Shown here piece by piece: positions 22,024-33,057 of a stretch of 64,000 bases of DNA (positions are counted from its first letter, which is position 1; every line of letters begins with the position of its first letter). The notes beneath the pieces are model-generated. The model was not told the origin of the DNA. It was given only the letters and a program-made list of their open reading frames with translations, and ran no database searches. A program made the translations under genes and the position numbers. The stretch is from Gigantopelta aegis (lineage: Eukaryota > Mollusca > Gastropoda > Neomphalida > Peltospiridae). The DNA is taken from positions 83,869,621 to 83,933,620 of the forward strand of contig NC_054707.1 in assembly GCF_016097555.1 (NCBI RefSeq). Direction: 5' to 3'.

Positions 22024-22323
22024 AAAGGAAGGAAGGAAATGTTTTATTTAATGATGCACTCAACACATTTTATTTATGGTTATATGGCATGGCGTCAGAC
22101 ATATGGTTAAGGACCACACAAATATTGAGAGAGGAAACCTGCTGTCACCACTTCATGGGCTACTCTTTTCGATTAGCAGCAAGGGATCTTTTATATGTAC
22201 CATCCCACAGACAGGATTGTACATACCACAGCCTTTGTTACACCAGTTATAGAGCACTGGCTGGAACGAGAAATAACCCAATGGGTCCAGCGAATGCTTT
22301 ACTACTGGGATACGTCTCACCCC
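22024..22323 (-). mobile_element. SINE, second tail subfamily
   Basis: Tail GGAAGGAAATGTTTTATTTA, then ATGATGCACTCAACACATTT, GGTTAAGGACCACACAAATA, the shared core CAAGGGATCTTTTATATGTA, and TGGCTGGAACGAGAAATAAC. It is nearly full-length and ends at the A-box region TACTACTGGGATACGTCTCA. Same body as the other SINEs but with a different 3' third. Confidence 0.85.
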
Positions 22324-22341
22324 TATTGCAAAAGTGACTTG

Positions 22342-22572
22342 TAAGTTAAAGTTTGTTTTGTTTAATGATACAACTAAGGCACATTGATTTATTAATCATT
22401 GGCTATTGGATTTCAAACGTTTGGTAATCTTTGAAAACAAAGTCTTAAGAGGACACCCACTACATTTTTCCATTAGCAGCAAGGAATCTTTTATATGCAT
22501 TTTTGTCCATAGCCAAGACACCACATACTACAATCTTTGATATACTAATCATGGTGCTGGTTGGGAATATCT
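22342..22572 (-). mobile_element. SINE, AACAAAACAAACTTT-tail subfamily, head-truncated
   Basis: AAGTTAAAGTTTGTTTTGTT through GGCTATTGGATTTCAAACGT and CAAGGAATCTTTTATATGCA to GGTGCTGGTTGGGAATA. It lies 18 bp after another SINE in the same orientation. Confidence 0.85.
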
Positions 22573-22984
22573 GTAAGGAGCACACATGGACACTGTGTCT
22601 GTAGATGAAGAAGAAAATCACTGGTCCATTCACTTATTCATTTATTCCTCGAGTCTTGCTATATACTATGGATACAAAGGCACATACATGTATCATGAAC
22701 ATGAAAGTGCATGCCAATCTTTTAGGGCGTTATCTCACTTTTCCACAATTTGACATATTTTCATTCAAACAAAAAACCCTCACCATAAAAAAACCCTCAC
22801 CATAAACACCCACATGTTTCTACTAGTCACAGCCTAGTCAGGTCCTAATGCCATTAAATAACCATTTTAAATAATGTTTATCAAGTTATCAAAACACAAG
22901 ACATCTTGACCTCTAAAAAATGAATGAACATATTGCTCAGCAATCATTTACTCAATTGAGGATGTATTTTTAAATTTTGTTTTG

Positions 22985-23095
22985 GTTGTGCTGGGGCATC
23001 ATTAAATATTAGTTTGTTTGTTCATTCATTCATTCATTCATTCATTCATTCATTCATTCATTCACTCATTCATTCACTCACTCACTAATTTGTAA
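22985..23095 (+). mobile_element. SINE tail with (CATT)n
   Basis: GGTTGTGCTGGGGCATCATT then AAATATTAGTTTGTTTGTTC and about 14 CATT/CACT steps. The phrase 'GTGCTGGGGC/TRTCRTTAAA' followed by CATT repeats is the 3' end of another molluscan SINE type; the body is missing. Confidence 0.6.
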
Positions 23096-23472
23096 CGAGT
23101 TACATAAAATCAAATGGGTTACCCCAAAATGTTGTAACATTAGCCATAGATGTGTTATCCAAATGTCCCATTGTCAGGGGTCTGTAATCTATCGTCTACA
23201 TCACTGTCACTATTTAAGTTTCTTAATGCATGCATTTAACACACCAACTATGTAGCACTGGCCAGAACAAGATTAAAACCTTAACAAACATCAAAACCTC
23301 ATTTCAGCTGAGTCACAGCTGGTAACTTAATTTGTCCTCTGAGGGTGGTTGAACCCTCAACCTGTGGGAGCTGAAGAGGACACTCTATAATAAAGCTGTT
23401 TTTGTTACAGGACCACAGTGAATAGGCACTCGACTATGCTGGGAATGTGTTGTTGAGACAATATGGTGTTGA

Positions 23473-23787
23473 ATGGGCAGATCCTCATCACAAAGATTAT
23501 TATGCCCAGCACTAAAATATGATGGATTCCACAAACCGGCATCAATGTTATCAGAGCGGCAGCAGGGAGCAGTTCTTTCATCTTCACAAAACATTATCAA
23601 GTTGAAAAAGATGGTGCTAAGCAATGCACGTGGGGACACCATTACACTTGAGGAGTTGCTTATTGAAGTTAACTTGAGGCGAGGATTTGATGGCAATCTA
23701 TGGCCCATTAACTTAGCCAGCTTTGCCAGATACAGATTATGGTACTTAGTGAAAACAGGTACAATGATGGGAACAATCACCATCTGA
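23473..23787 (+). CDS. Unrecognised open frame or exon, 104 codons
   Basis: ATG at 23473 directly after an in-frame stop, reading MGRSSSQRLLCPALKYDGFH and including TITLEELLIEVNLRRGFDGN and FARYRLWYLVKTG. The composition is protein-like and the surrounding 23410-23790 is not repetitive. A possible splice donor (AACAG/GTACAATG) occurs at about 23758, and a pyrimidine-rich TTTTTGTTACAG/G at 23411 could be an acceptor, although frames just after it contain stops. No domain recognised. The opposite strand is also open over 137 codons, which weakens the case. It could be an exon, a retrocopy fragment or chance. Confidence 0.2.
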   Translation: MGRSSSQRLLCPALKYDGFHKPASMLSERQQGAVLSSSQNIIKLKKMVLSNARGDTITLEELLIEVNLRRGFDGNLWPINLASFARYRLWYLVKTGTMMGTITI

Positions 23788-23805
23788 GAACAACACATAC
23801 ATACA

Positions 23806-24110
23806 TATATAATGAGTATGTATCAGTCAGAAATATTAGTTTATACACACACAAGTAACATAGAACATATATATGTAATGAGTATATATCAGAAATATTA
23901 GTTTATACACACACAAGTAACATAGAACATATATATGTAATGAGTATATATCAGAAATATTAGTTTATACACACACAAGTAACATAGAACATATATATGT
24001 AATGAGTATATATCAGAAATATTAGTTTATACACACACAAGTAACTGAACATATATATTAACAAGTATGTATCAGCTAGAAATATTAGTTTATACATACA
24101 GAAGTAACAG
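23806..24110. repeat. Minisatellite, 62-bp unit, about 5 copies
   Basis: ATATATGTAATGAGTATATA then TCAGAAATATTAGTTTATAC plus ACACACAAGTAACATAGAAC; the middle copies are spaced exactly 62 bp and the outer copies are diverged (24050-24110). Confidence 0.92.
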
Positions 24111-24377
24111 AACAGACATATAAAAGTGCATATAGTTTAAGAAAGAGTAATAGTGAAATTATGATACTGAGGTAGTGAAAGAAAATACAACATCCAAGAC
24201 AATTTTTTTTACAATAAATATATGTTTACAATGAAAGATTGCAATCAAGAATATTTAGACAAATGATGCAAGTGGGAATAATTTTCCTTTTTTTATTTTC
24301 TAACTCCATTTTTGAATATGTCTGTCTTTCTTTTAAAATTAGTATTATACTGTTGCAAATAAAGCAATAAAACCTTT

Positions 24378-24525
24378 ATTTCAGTAGTACCGGTATTCAA
24401 TATTTCAGTAGTACCGGTATTCAATATTTCAGTAGTACCGGTATTCAATATTTCAGTAGTACCGGTATTCAATATTTCAGTAGTACCGGTATTCAATATT
24501 TCAGTAGTACCGGTATTCAATATTT
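24378..24525. repeat. Minisatellite, 24-bp unit, 6 copies
   Basis: TTTCAGTAGTACCGGTATTC plus AATA repeated identically. Each unit contains the 8-bp palindrome TACCGGTA. The 24-bp period keeps a frame open on the minus strand (ILNTGTTE). Confidence 0.95.
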
Positions 24526-25805
24526 TACTGTAAAATTTAATCACATTCTCAACAGAAAAAGAGAAAACAAAAAATATTTGTAAATTGTAATTTTGTTGTA
24601 ATATCATGAAAGAAATGTAATCATAGAAAACATTGCTTATGAGACTTTACAGAAGTTATTTTAATATTTGGTTTATAAAACATAAGACACTGGTAATTAA
24701 ATTACATGTAATAATAATAAATATGTGATATATAATTTTCATATTGTCAGTGTGCATTTTAAATCATTTATATATATATGTATAGAAATGTTTTTAAAAT
24801 AACAATTTTATAAATATCAAACAAATAAATATATAAAAAAAGTGTAGAAGAGATAAATAAATAATTTAAAATGGTTATTAAATTAATATGGCAAGTCATA
24901 CTACAACTGATAACAGACAGGAGAGAGAACTCTAAGTTTGGCCCAGGACAGACTAATAACATAATAATAGGTTAAACTAATTAATCTTACAAACCTGTAG
25001 ATTATGAAGAATATCCATGTTTTTGTCTCAAGTTCTTCAATATCAAACAAATCTCCAATTGTAGAAATATGAACACCACAAACTGGTAAAACTTTTTCTT
25101 TTTTTTAAACAGTCACACCACCACAAAATAACATCCAAAATAAATATCAAAATTATGTCACAGCCATTCAAACAAATAAAAATTTTAATTAAAAAATTTC
25201 TGTTGTAAAACTATTGTACTAGCCGGGACTGAGTGTTTGCAGTGGTGGTTGATAGCTGCAGGTAGAAGCTGATCATGAGAGTGGTATTAGTGACTCGTTA
25301 CAATGACAGCTGGGGTGGTCCTACAAGAGGTCAGAGATCCGAAGACATACCCGTTATACAAACAGGTGATATCTCGTCACAGGTATGCCAAACAATGACA
25401 TATAAACTAAGCACTCTCCACTGTCTCAGCAACTGCAGGTATCTTGGTGGATCACTCCACATTGGATGGGCGTCTGTCTGGCCTGTTCAGCCAGTTTGGG
25501 CTTTTTTGTCTTGTTTCAGCAGATGACTAAAACATCAAAGTTCAAGTCACAGGACTGTTTACTGATATATGGTACAGCTGAACCTGTTATAAACAGAACC
25601 TGAGAAACAACATCCTGTATACAGAGGACACTTCAGAAATATTCATTTAATATATAAATACAGGTATATACCAGTATATAATGGGCCACTGTTTGTAAAG
25701 ATAACATATCGTACAAATCTTGGGTGGTCATTTGACAAACAAGGATTTAATTAATGATCCACATCCCAGCACATCAAACAAACAAATGTGACTCCTTGTC
25801 AAGAA
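24526..25805. other. AT-rich sequence with a GC-balanced island at 25190-25540
   Basis: Mostly AT-rich. The island 25190-25540 is unique and includes a short ATG frame (from 25275, MRVVLVTRYNDSWGG) reaching a donor-like ACAG/GTATGC near 25383; I cannot identify it. A stretch at 25560-25700 resembles diverged repeat. Confidence 0.35.
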
Positions 25806-26180
25806 ATGGGCGGTGTGTAGCCTAGTGGTATAGCACTCGCCTGACTCGATGCACAGTTCATTTAGGATTGATCCCAGTCGGTCGGCCCATTGGGCTATTT
25901 CTCGTTCCAGCCAGTGCTCCACAACTAGTGTAACAAACGCCATGGTATGTACTATCCTGTCTGTGGGATGGTGCATATAAAAGATCTCTTGCTGCTAATA
26001 CAGAAGAGTAGCCCATGGGATGGCAGTAGGTTGGTTTCTCTGCAGTTATCTGTGTGGTCCTTAACCCATATAGCCGTAATTAAAATGTGCTGAGTGCATC
26101 ATTAAATAAACCATTTGTTCCTTAACCCATATAGCCATAATTAAAATGTGCCGAGTGCATCATTAAATAAGCCATTTCTT
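25806..26180 (+). mobile_element. SINE, near full length, with duplicated 3' tail
   Basis: Head GTGTAGCCTAGTGGTATAGC (A-box-like), then GATTGATCCCAGTCGGTCGG (B-box region), body CCATTGGGCTATTTCTCGTT, GCATATAAAAGATCTCTTGC, and the tail of the 22024 subfamily. The last 61 bp (TTAACCCATATAGCC...) occur twice in tandem at 26061 and 26122, so the 3' end was duplicated after or during insertion. Confidence 0.85.
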
Positions 26181-26201
26181 CTCTGTATCCGTGTCTAGAA
26201 A

Positions 26202-26570
26202 GGCAGGATGTAACTCAGAGGTACAGCACTCCTTCGAGGTGCAGTGCATTGTATGACTGATTCCTATCAGTGGACTCATTAGTTATTTCCTTTGGTTAAC
26301 AATACCACTAGAGCACAATGATTTATTAATCAGGGAATATTGGCTATCAAACATTTGGTAATTATAATAAATAGTCTTCCTAGAAAACCTGCTATATATT
26401 TTTATTTATTAGCACCATGGGATCTTTTATATGTACTTTCACCAGACAGGATAGCACATACCACAGCCTTTGACATACCAGTCGTGGGACACTGGTTATG
26501 AGGGGAAAACCCACTCAGAGAATAGGTGCTTCATTCAATCCTATAACCTCGGGTGAGCACTCTATAGACT
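26202..26570. mobile_element. Composite of two SINE pieces in opposite orientation
   Basis: 26202-26290 is a plus-strand tRNA-like head (GATGTAACTCAGAGGTACAG to GACTCATTAGTTATTTCC). At 26291 it changes without a gap to a minus-strand SINE (GGTTAACAATACCACTAGAG to GGTGAGCACTCTATAGACT) that lacks its terminal tail. This may be a template switch or an insertion followed by deletion. Confidence 0.7.
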
Positions 26571-26589
26571 AATATAAATAGTGCCATAT

Positions 26590-26886
26590 AAGTTTGTTCT
26601 GTTTAACGACACCACTAGAGCACATTGATTTATTAATCATCGGGTATTGGATGTCAGACATTTAGTCATTTTCAGTCTTAAGAGAGGAAACCTGCTACAT
26701 TGTCATCAGTAGCAAGTGATCTTTTATATGCATCATCCCAGACAGGATAGCACATACCACAGCCTTTGATATACTAATTGTGGAGCACTGGCTAGAATGA
26801 AAAATAGTCAAATGGGCCCACCGACAGGGATTGATCCTAGACTGACTGCACATCAGGCAAACACTTTATCACTGGCCTACATCCTC
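26590..26886 (-). mobile_element. SINE, essentially full length
   Basis: Tail AAGTTTGTTCTGTTTAACGA, body with CTTTTATATGCATCATCCCA, B-box region CAGGGATTGATCCTAGACTG and A-box region CACTGGCCTACATCCTC. About 300 bp, moderately diverged. Confidence 0.85.
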
Positions 26887-27411
26887 ACTCTCCAGTGTTA
26901 CAATAAAACGACACCCATCAAGTAACCACAGTTTTGGGGATGGAGTAAAAAAAAGCCTTGTCTGTTGAACAAAGTTGAATAATACTGCATTAATACACAG
27001 TACAGGCCATGTCTGCTTGAGACTAATTAAACTTAAAAACCTCAGTTTAAACTTAATATTTTTGGCTCTACAATAGTCCAAGCTATGTTATCTTTCAACA
27101 AAAAATGTTCCTCAAAAATGAAGCAGGTTACTTTCACCGCTTGAAATCATGGAATGAGTCACAGAGCAAATGCTTCTGGCATGCAATTGAAAATATTGAA
27201 TTGATTTAGCACTTTCTTGCATCTTATTGCAGAAACTTGGACAGTACAAAGAAATATCAAACATTTGGTGGAATTAATTGGCGGCTGCATGTCAAGATGG
27301 TCACACCGCAGAGTGCCGAGATCATCAGGCAACTACTCCTGTTGCTCAACTGCCCTCAAGGCTGGTAGGTTCTGAGTTCATATCCCAGTAATGGCTCCAA
27401 CTCAGAATAAG
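26887..27411. other. Unique sequence; SINE-head-like piece at 27300-27400
   Basis: No gene recognised. 27320-27400 (CAAGGCTGGTAGGTTCTGAG, then CCCAGTAATGGC) resembles the head of the SINE type seen at 33058, strongly diverged. Confidence 0.4.
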
Positions 27412-27650
27412 TTTTCACAGCTCAATGGTGTAACTCATATTATAAAACATCTATGTAGTAATACAGTATTGTTTGATCTGTACCAAAATGAGTTTTCACA
27501 GCTCAATGGTGTAACTCATATTATAAAACATCTATGTAGTAATACAGTATTGTTTGATCTGTACTAAAATGAGTTTTCACAGTTCAATGGCCGAACTACA
27601 ATCATATAAAACATGTATGTAATACAGTATTGTACGATCTGTACCTGTAT
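27412..27650. repeat. 80-bp direct repeat, about 2.8 copies
   Basis: GTTTTCACAGCTCAATGGTG then TAACTCATATTATAAAACAT and so on; the first two copies are almost identical and the third (from 27570) is diverged and shortened. Confidence 0.85.
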
Positions 27651-27746
27651 TTGATGTGCTATCTGCTTTGTTAATATCTATTTGAATATGTCATACAACA
27701 GGACTCGAACACAATTTTTGGTCTCCCACACTAATTTGTAAAAGAA

Positions 27747-27856
27747 CTGCAATTGGTGAAAGAGCCTACCGACTGCAATTGGTGAAAGAGCCTACCGACT
27801 GCAATTGGTGAAAGAGCCTACCGACTGCAATTGGTGAAAGAGCCTACCGACTGCAA
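27747..27856. repeat. Minisatellite, 26-bp unit, 4 copies
   Basis: ACTGCAATTGGTGAAAGAGC plus CTACCG, four near-identical units. Confidence 0.92.
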
Positions 27857-28301
27857 TTTTGAGCCTGCCTATGGCAATTTTAAAATGAAAGATACAAATA
27901 AACATGACTGAAAGGTTATTTAGCTGTATGTAGACATATTTCAAATATGCAAATGTTAAATATAGGCAGATACTATACACCAGATATATACATTTTGCCA
28001 CTGTTGAGGAGCATTAATGATCCACATCCAGAATATGCTCTCTACCTACGGAAATTTATATATTAATATATCAACAGCGGCCGTCAGTACCATCGTTAAG
28101 TTCGATGTGTACAACAGACGTGTTTCAAAGCATATCATGATACAGCATACAGGGGTGTGAGGGATATCACTACCATAGCCTGTATTGTGATTATCATCAA
28201 AATAGTGCTTATTTTAATTGGAGACAAATTGCTTGCTCCTTAGACGAAGGCATTTAAGAAATACTTTATTTCATTTGTACTTATTATTGTGCTTATATCC
28301 A
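27857..28301. other. AT-rich sequence, nothing recognised
   Basis: No tandem array or gene signal. Confidence 0.45.
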
Positions 28302-28503
28302 ATTAAGGTTCAAGCATGCTGTCCTGGGCACACACCTCAGTTATCTGGGCTGTCTGTCCAGGACAGAGGGTTAATGGTTAGTCAGTGGTTAGTGAGAGAG
28401 AAGTCAGTATAGTGGCTAGAGTGGGAGCCGGTACCAGCATGTAAACCCAGTACCTACCAGCCTTAAGTCTGATGGCTTAACCACGACACCACCCAGGCTG
28501 GTG
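28302..28503 (-). mobile_element. SINE of a third type (CCTGGGTGGTGTCGTGG head)
   Basis: Read on the minus strand, it begins CCTGGGTGGTGTCGTGGTTA then AGCCATCAGACTTAAGGCTG (tRNA-like head) and ends TGCTTGAACCTTAATTGG. The body contains CCAGGACAG and CAGATAACTGAGGTGTGTGC. The head is related to the one at 33058, the 3' end to 28920-29000. Confidence 0.75.
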
Positions 28504-28919
28504 TAACTATTGAACTAAAATGCTTTATAAAAAGAAACAGTTCAGCTCAATAAGTTCAATACAATGATCTTATCAGCTTGACTCAGTCTTTAAAGACTAT
28601 CTGAATCATCCATGACATGTAGGACTAACATGACACAAACTGACTTTGATGGGTCAGTGGTTAGATTGTCAGTGAACATGGATCCAATATTTTTACAAGG
28701 GGTGTCTATATGCAACTACTTCAATGGAAGTTGTATGTATATATATTAGTGATGAACATACTCTAAAATAAGTTTTGTCATAAGGATTGGGTCCAGACCC
28801 CCTTGACACACCCTCCCTCGCGACCCATGCATGATCCGGCATAAAGCTGGATAGTACAGAGTTCATAAAGAGAGTTTTGAATAACTCAGCCAAGAGAAAA
28901 ACATAACTGCACCAACTTT
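28504..28919. other. Unique sequence between two third-type SINE pieces
   Basis: No gene recognised; lies between oppositely oriented copies at 28302-28503 and 28920-29000. Confidence 0.4.
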
Positions 28920-29000
28920 ACTCTCACTAACCATTAACCACTGTCCAGATAGTCTGGATGTGTGGCCAGGACAGTATGCTTGAACCTTAAGTTAATATAA
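28920..29000 (+). mobile_element. 3' fragment of third-type SINE
   Basis: CTCTCACTAACCATTAACCA then CTGTCCAGATAGTCTGGATG and AGTATGCTTGAACCTTAAGT; inverted relative to 28302-28503. Confidence 0.7.
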
Positions 29001-29495
29001 AAAAGAAAACAAATTGAAAACCAATATAAAACCTAATTTTATATAACTTATTAGGTTGGACTACATACTTTTACTCAAAATGGATTAACCCTATACTAAA
29101 ACAATATGTAAATTTCAAAAAGAAACTACACTTCTTAAATGAACAGTGTTTAAAAAGCAACATGCCGTTCTCTATGCAACCTATTAGAATTTGATTAAGT
29201 TAATACTGAAAGCAGTGTGTGGCATGCTGCATGTTTTCTGCTACAGAGTGTGATATGGATTGACCAAATCCAAACCAAAGCCTGTAGTATTGGAACAAGA
29301 ATCAATAGGACCTCCTCGGGTCTCCTAGTAACAATGGGTTCCAAATCTTTTTATACAGAAGCAAGTTTGTGAATTTAACTCACTGTGACTGGGGCCTATA
29401 ATTATAAAACTTTTGAGTGGACAACGGTCTTAGCGGCTTAGTGCCGAGTACACTAACAAGATGTACCAGCCACCATTGGAGAGGACTTCACCAGA
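29001..29495. other. AT-rich sequence, nothing recognised
   Basis: No supported feature. Confidence 0.45.
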
Positions 29496-29810
29496 GTTAA
29501 AGTTTGTTTTGTTTAGCCACACCACTAGAGCACATTGATTTATTCATCATAGGCTATTGCATGTTCAAACATTTGGAAATTTTGCCATTTAGTCCTAGAG
29601 AGGAAACCTGTTACACTTTTCCATTTGTAGCAAGGAATCTTTTATATGCACAATCCCACACACAGGATAGCACATACCTCGGCTTTTGATATGCCAGTCA
29701 TGGTGCACTGACTGAAATGAGAAACAGCCCAATGGGTCCACCGACGAGGATCGATCTCAGATTGACCACGCATTAGGGGAGCACTTTACTACTGGGCTAC
29801 ATTTTGCCCA
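29496..29810 (-). mobile_element. SINE, essentially full length
   Basis: GTTAAAGTTTGTTTTGTTTA through CACCACTAGAGCACATTGAT, CAAGGAATCTTTTATATGCA, CAATGGGTCCACCGACGAGG, B-box region GATCGATCTCAGATTG, to A-box region ACTACTGGGCTACATTTTGC. Confidence 0.88.
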
Positions 29811-30085
29811 TAGACTCGACAACATTAGCATTAATAATATACATTGTGTATTCTTATCTTACCACTTTGTTTATTGATACATATAGCTAGGTCCATGAAC
29901 TTCTAGGGCTGCTATGTATTGGGTTCAAAATAATTATTAGTTTGTGTTATTAACTTTAGTTTTGTTCCATTTCACTTAAAATGTATTTTGAGAAACATGA
30001 GTAACCAGAAACACATTCAATTTGTCAAAACGTGATAATTTGAACAGAAAGTCTTAAGTAATATGACTTTAATAGTACTGGTAAA

Positions 30086-30409
30086 GGTGGGACATAGCCC
30101 AGTAGTAAAGCATTTGCTTGATGCGCAGTCAGTCTGGGATCGATCCCCGTCGGTGGGCCCACTGGGCTATTTCTCATTCCAGCCAGTACTCCACAAATGG
30201 TCTAACAAAGGCCATGGTATGTACTATCCTGTCTGTGGGATGGTGCATATAAAAGATCCCTTGCTGCTAATCGAAAAAAGTAGTCCATGAAGTGGCAACA
30301 GCGGGTTTCTTCTCTCAATATCTGTGTGGTCCTTAACCATTTGTCCAACGCCATATAACCATAAATAAAATGTGTTGAGTGCATCGTTAAATAAAACATT
30401 TCCTTCCTT
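30086..30409 (+). mobile_element. Full-length SINE with perfect target-site duplication
   Basis: tRNA-derived head with A box TAGCCCAGTAGT (30095-30106) and B box GGGATCGATCC (about 30136-30146), conserved body (CCACTGGGCTATTTCTCATT, GCATATAAAAGATCCCTTGC) and tail AAATAAAACATTTCCTTCC. AATAGTACTGGTAA occurs on both sides (30071-30084 and 30410-30423), a 14-bp perfect duplication typical of LINE-driven insertion. The best copy in the window for defining the family. Confidence 0.95.
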
Positions 30410-30423
30410 AATAGTACTGGTAA

Positions 30424-30927
30424 GAAAGCTAGCTGAACTATTTTACACTGCTTAATAACTATAGGACCATGCAGTGCCTACAAAATTACACCAAATCTAC
30501 TAAATGTCCTGTAGATCATCCGGCTTGAATACAGGAAATGTTTCTCATTGTTCATCTTCTGAGATGGAAAAACTCCACAACCTGGCACACAATAAGATGA
30601 CATCAAAGTGGAATGTTTTAGAACCACTGTGTCCTGAAGGTTTCCTACATCTAGAGATTCGTTCTCCCGTAACAATAAACTATTTATATAAAAATTATGT
30701 CTGTGTATATTGTATACTGCTGTGGAGCTTCTTAATTAACAGCACACAGAGATCAGACCCATCTGTTGTTGTCCGTAACAATGATAGAAGATTGATTTGT
30801 CTTGTTCAACAATGAAGCTTCAGTTGGAAGTATGGCAATGTTTCACCATCTTGCTGCTGTCATGCAATATATTTATATATCTCACACCCCTGGCAACCCA
30901 CCTACTGCCCAACAGAATCCTTTGTGC
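30424..30927. other. Unique sequence, nothing recognised
   Basis: A 103-codon open frame (30504-30815, plus) starts ATGTCCTG but is matched by an open frame on the opposite strand and shows no domain. Confidence 0.4.
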
Positions 30928-31260
30928 TGTAGTTGTTAAGCGATTGGCCTTATAAGGCTGGTAGGTGATGGATTTACATCCCAGTAACATATCTAACCTA
31001 AAGTTACTTATAGTGACTCAACTTTTCTCATTATTCACTAACAAGTAACTATTTCTCATTCCAGCCAGTGCATCATGACAGTGCATACAAGGCTGTGGTA
31101 TGTGCTATCCTGCCTGAGGGATGATGCATATAAAAGATCCCTTGCTACTATGAAAAAATGTGGGTATCTAAAACTGTATGTCAAAATTACCAAATGTTTG
31201 ACATCCAATGGCCAATGTTTAATAAATCAGTGGTGTCATTACAGAAAACAAACTTTAACT
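30928..31260 (+). mobile_element. SINE, diverged head plus body with AACAAAC tail
   Basis: Head GCTGTAGTTGTTAAGCGATT then AAGGCTGGTAGGTGATGGAT (third-type head), and from about 31048 body ATTTCTCATTCCAGCCAGTG, GCATATAAAAGATCCCTTGC and tail GAAAACAAACTTTAACT. It may be a chimera of two SINE types or one element with a modular head. Confidence 0.7.
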
Positions 31261-31269
31261 GTGCTCTGA

Positions 31270-32090
31270 TCCCAACTCAAACAAGCACTCAAACACTAAG
31301 CTGAAAACTGCACCATGCAACAGTTAAAATTTTAGAGACTGTGTGAGAGAAAGAGAGACAGGCACCGGCATCCCAAAGAAGGCCCTCTGTCTCTCGAAGA
31401 CGAGCAGGATCAATAGAGATTGGGAAGGATCACAGTAACAATGGCTTTGATTCGGAACACTGGAATGGGGAGGACATGCGCCTTGTCTTCCGATGAATAC
31501 ACAATCAACAAACCGAGTCAACACAATGCAATTTAATTGACTCATCAGCCATGCTATTATCTGAAATTACAATCAATACCCAAATGACATTCCAATACAC
31601 ACATCTCGTCCACCAAATAGATAGGCTATTGTTTGCGAGGCAATTAGCAGCGCTGATTTATTGCGTTTGTGTACCAAGGTTGGAGACTGTGAAAAATGCA
31701 ATTATTGAGCGAACCCTGCTCTGATGGAGACAATCCCCCAAGCTGAAGTGAATCATACAAACCACTGACATAAATGTTTTGCATGCGAGGCCAGTGATTG
31801 AAAATTTTTACAACTTTTTTCTTTCGCCACTGTCTTTTGTGGGCTCGTTGAGAGATGATGTGCATTTCATGTCCATTCATCACAGCGATGATCTTAATCG
31901 AGCTAACTAAAATATTGACGCCATCAGGAGATTTCCAAACACATAATGATCAACAACGGGAGAAATATGTTACAGGTCATTTTTCTCGGCTGTTGAATTA
32001 CACAATTCACTAAACTCCAATCTCGGCGGCTGCCTCATAAATATACACACTTTTTGGCTGTCAATTTGTTTTTTTAGAAAAACCTTTCTC
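31270..32090. other. High-complexity island, candidate regulatory DNA
   Basis: Unique sequence with no repeat and no plausible protein frame; contains CATAATGATCAACAACGGGA, CAATTAGCAGCGCTGATTTA and CTCGGCTGTTGAATTACACA. The texture (balanced composition, many ATTA/TAAT cores) resembles conserved non-coding elements near developmental genes, but this is only an impression. Confidence 0.3.
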
Positions 32091-32289
32091 CATGGGTGCT
32101 GATCTCAGTTGTGCTAATATATACAGTGCAATAATCTTTAAATGTTTTTTACTTTATTTTAATGAAAGTATTTTAAAATATGTACACATGTAATATTGAT
32201 GAATATAACTAAACAGCCTCAAATTTGATTCTCACAGATATACAAGTAGAGTTGAAATTGTTTTGAATTGCAGAAATGAGAAAAGACAT

Positions 32290-32660
32290 AAACCTTTCAT
32301 AACCAACTTATATCTTATCCATTCATTATATAAAAACAATGACACCCTTTCATGACAGAACCAATATCTCACCCTTTCATGACAAAACTGATATTTCACT
32401 CTTTTGATAATAGAACTGATAACTTGCTCTTTCATAATAAAACTGCTATCCCATCTATTCATGAAAAAACCCAAAACAGTATCTTTTCATGAAACAATGA
32501 ACATATTATTTGTCTGTATACATAAATTAAACCTCATCTTTTCATGATAGAAATATAGAAATATATAAATGTTTATAGAAATGTTATTTCCCATTTTTGT
32601 GACAGAACTACATGTTTTGCTTTTTAATGAAAAACAATATAAGACACCATGTAAAACTGA
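32290..32660. repeat. Decayed minisatellite, about 29-bp unit
   Basis: Recurring CCCTTTCATGACAGAACTGA TATCTCA-like units at 32346, 32375, 32400 and on to about 32620, each strongly diverged. An old array, in contrast to the near-identical arrays elsewhere. Confidence 0.6.
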
Positions 32661-32742
32661 TACTTTATACAGTGTCAAGCCATTTATATCTATATAAAAC
32701 AATACTGATTTGGTTCACATTTCTGGGACAGGCCACATTGGG

Positions 32743-32970
32743 AGGGATGGGATGGGATGTATCTCGGTGCAGGAACACTAAGCCCTGAAGGAAGTGTGAT
32801 GGAACTATCAACCATAGTGGACTCATCCGATTTATCCAGTGACAACCAGTATGATTGGTATATTGAAAACCATGGCATGTGCTGTTGTGTGTATGGGAAA
32901 ATGCAAATAAGAGAGATCTTGCTGCTAGGTTGTATGAGTAGCCAATACTGTTGTAGTAGATTTTCATTGT
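32743..32970 (+). mobile_element. Diverged SINE copy
   Basis: GGGATGTATCTCGGTGCAGG (head), GATTGGTATATTGAAAACCA, TGGCATGTGCTGTTGTG and ATGCAAATAAGAGAGATCTT match the SINE body in plus orientation with many changes. Confidence 0.6.
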
Positions 32971-33057
32971 AGACCAAAGACCAAAATAACCCCAAATATA
33001 TTAGTCACCCCGGGCTCAACCTAAAACCAGCACTGATAGCATCTGCTGTTGCTGTAC

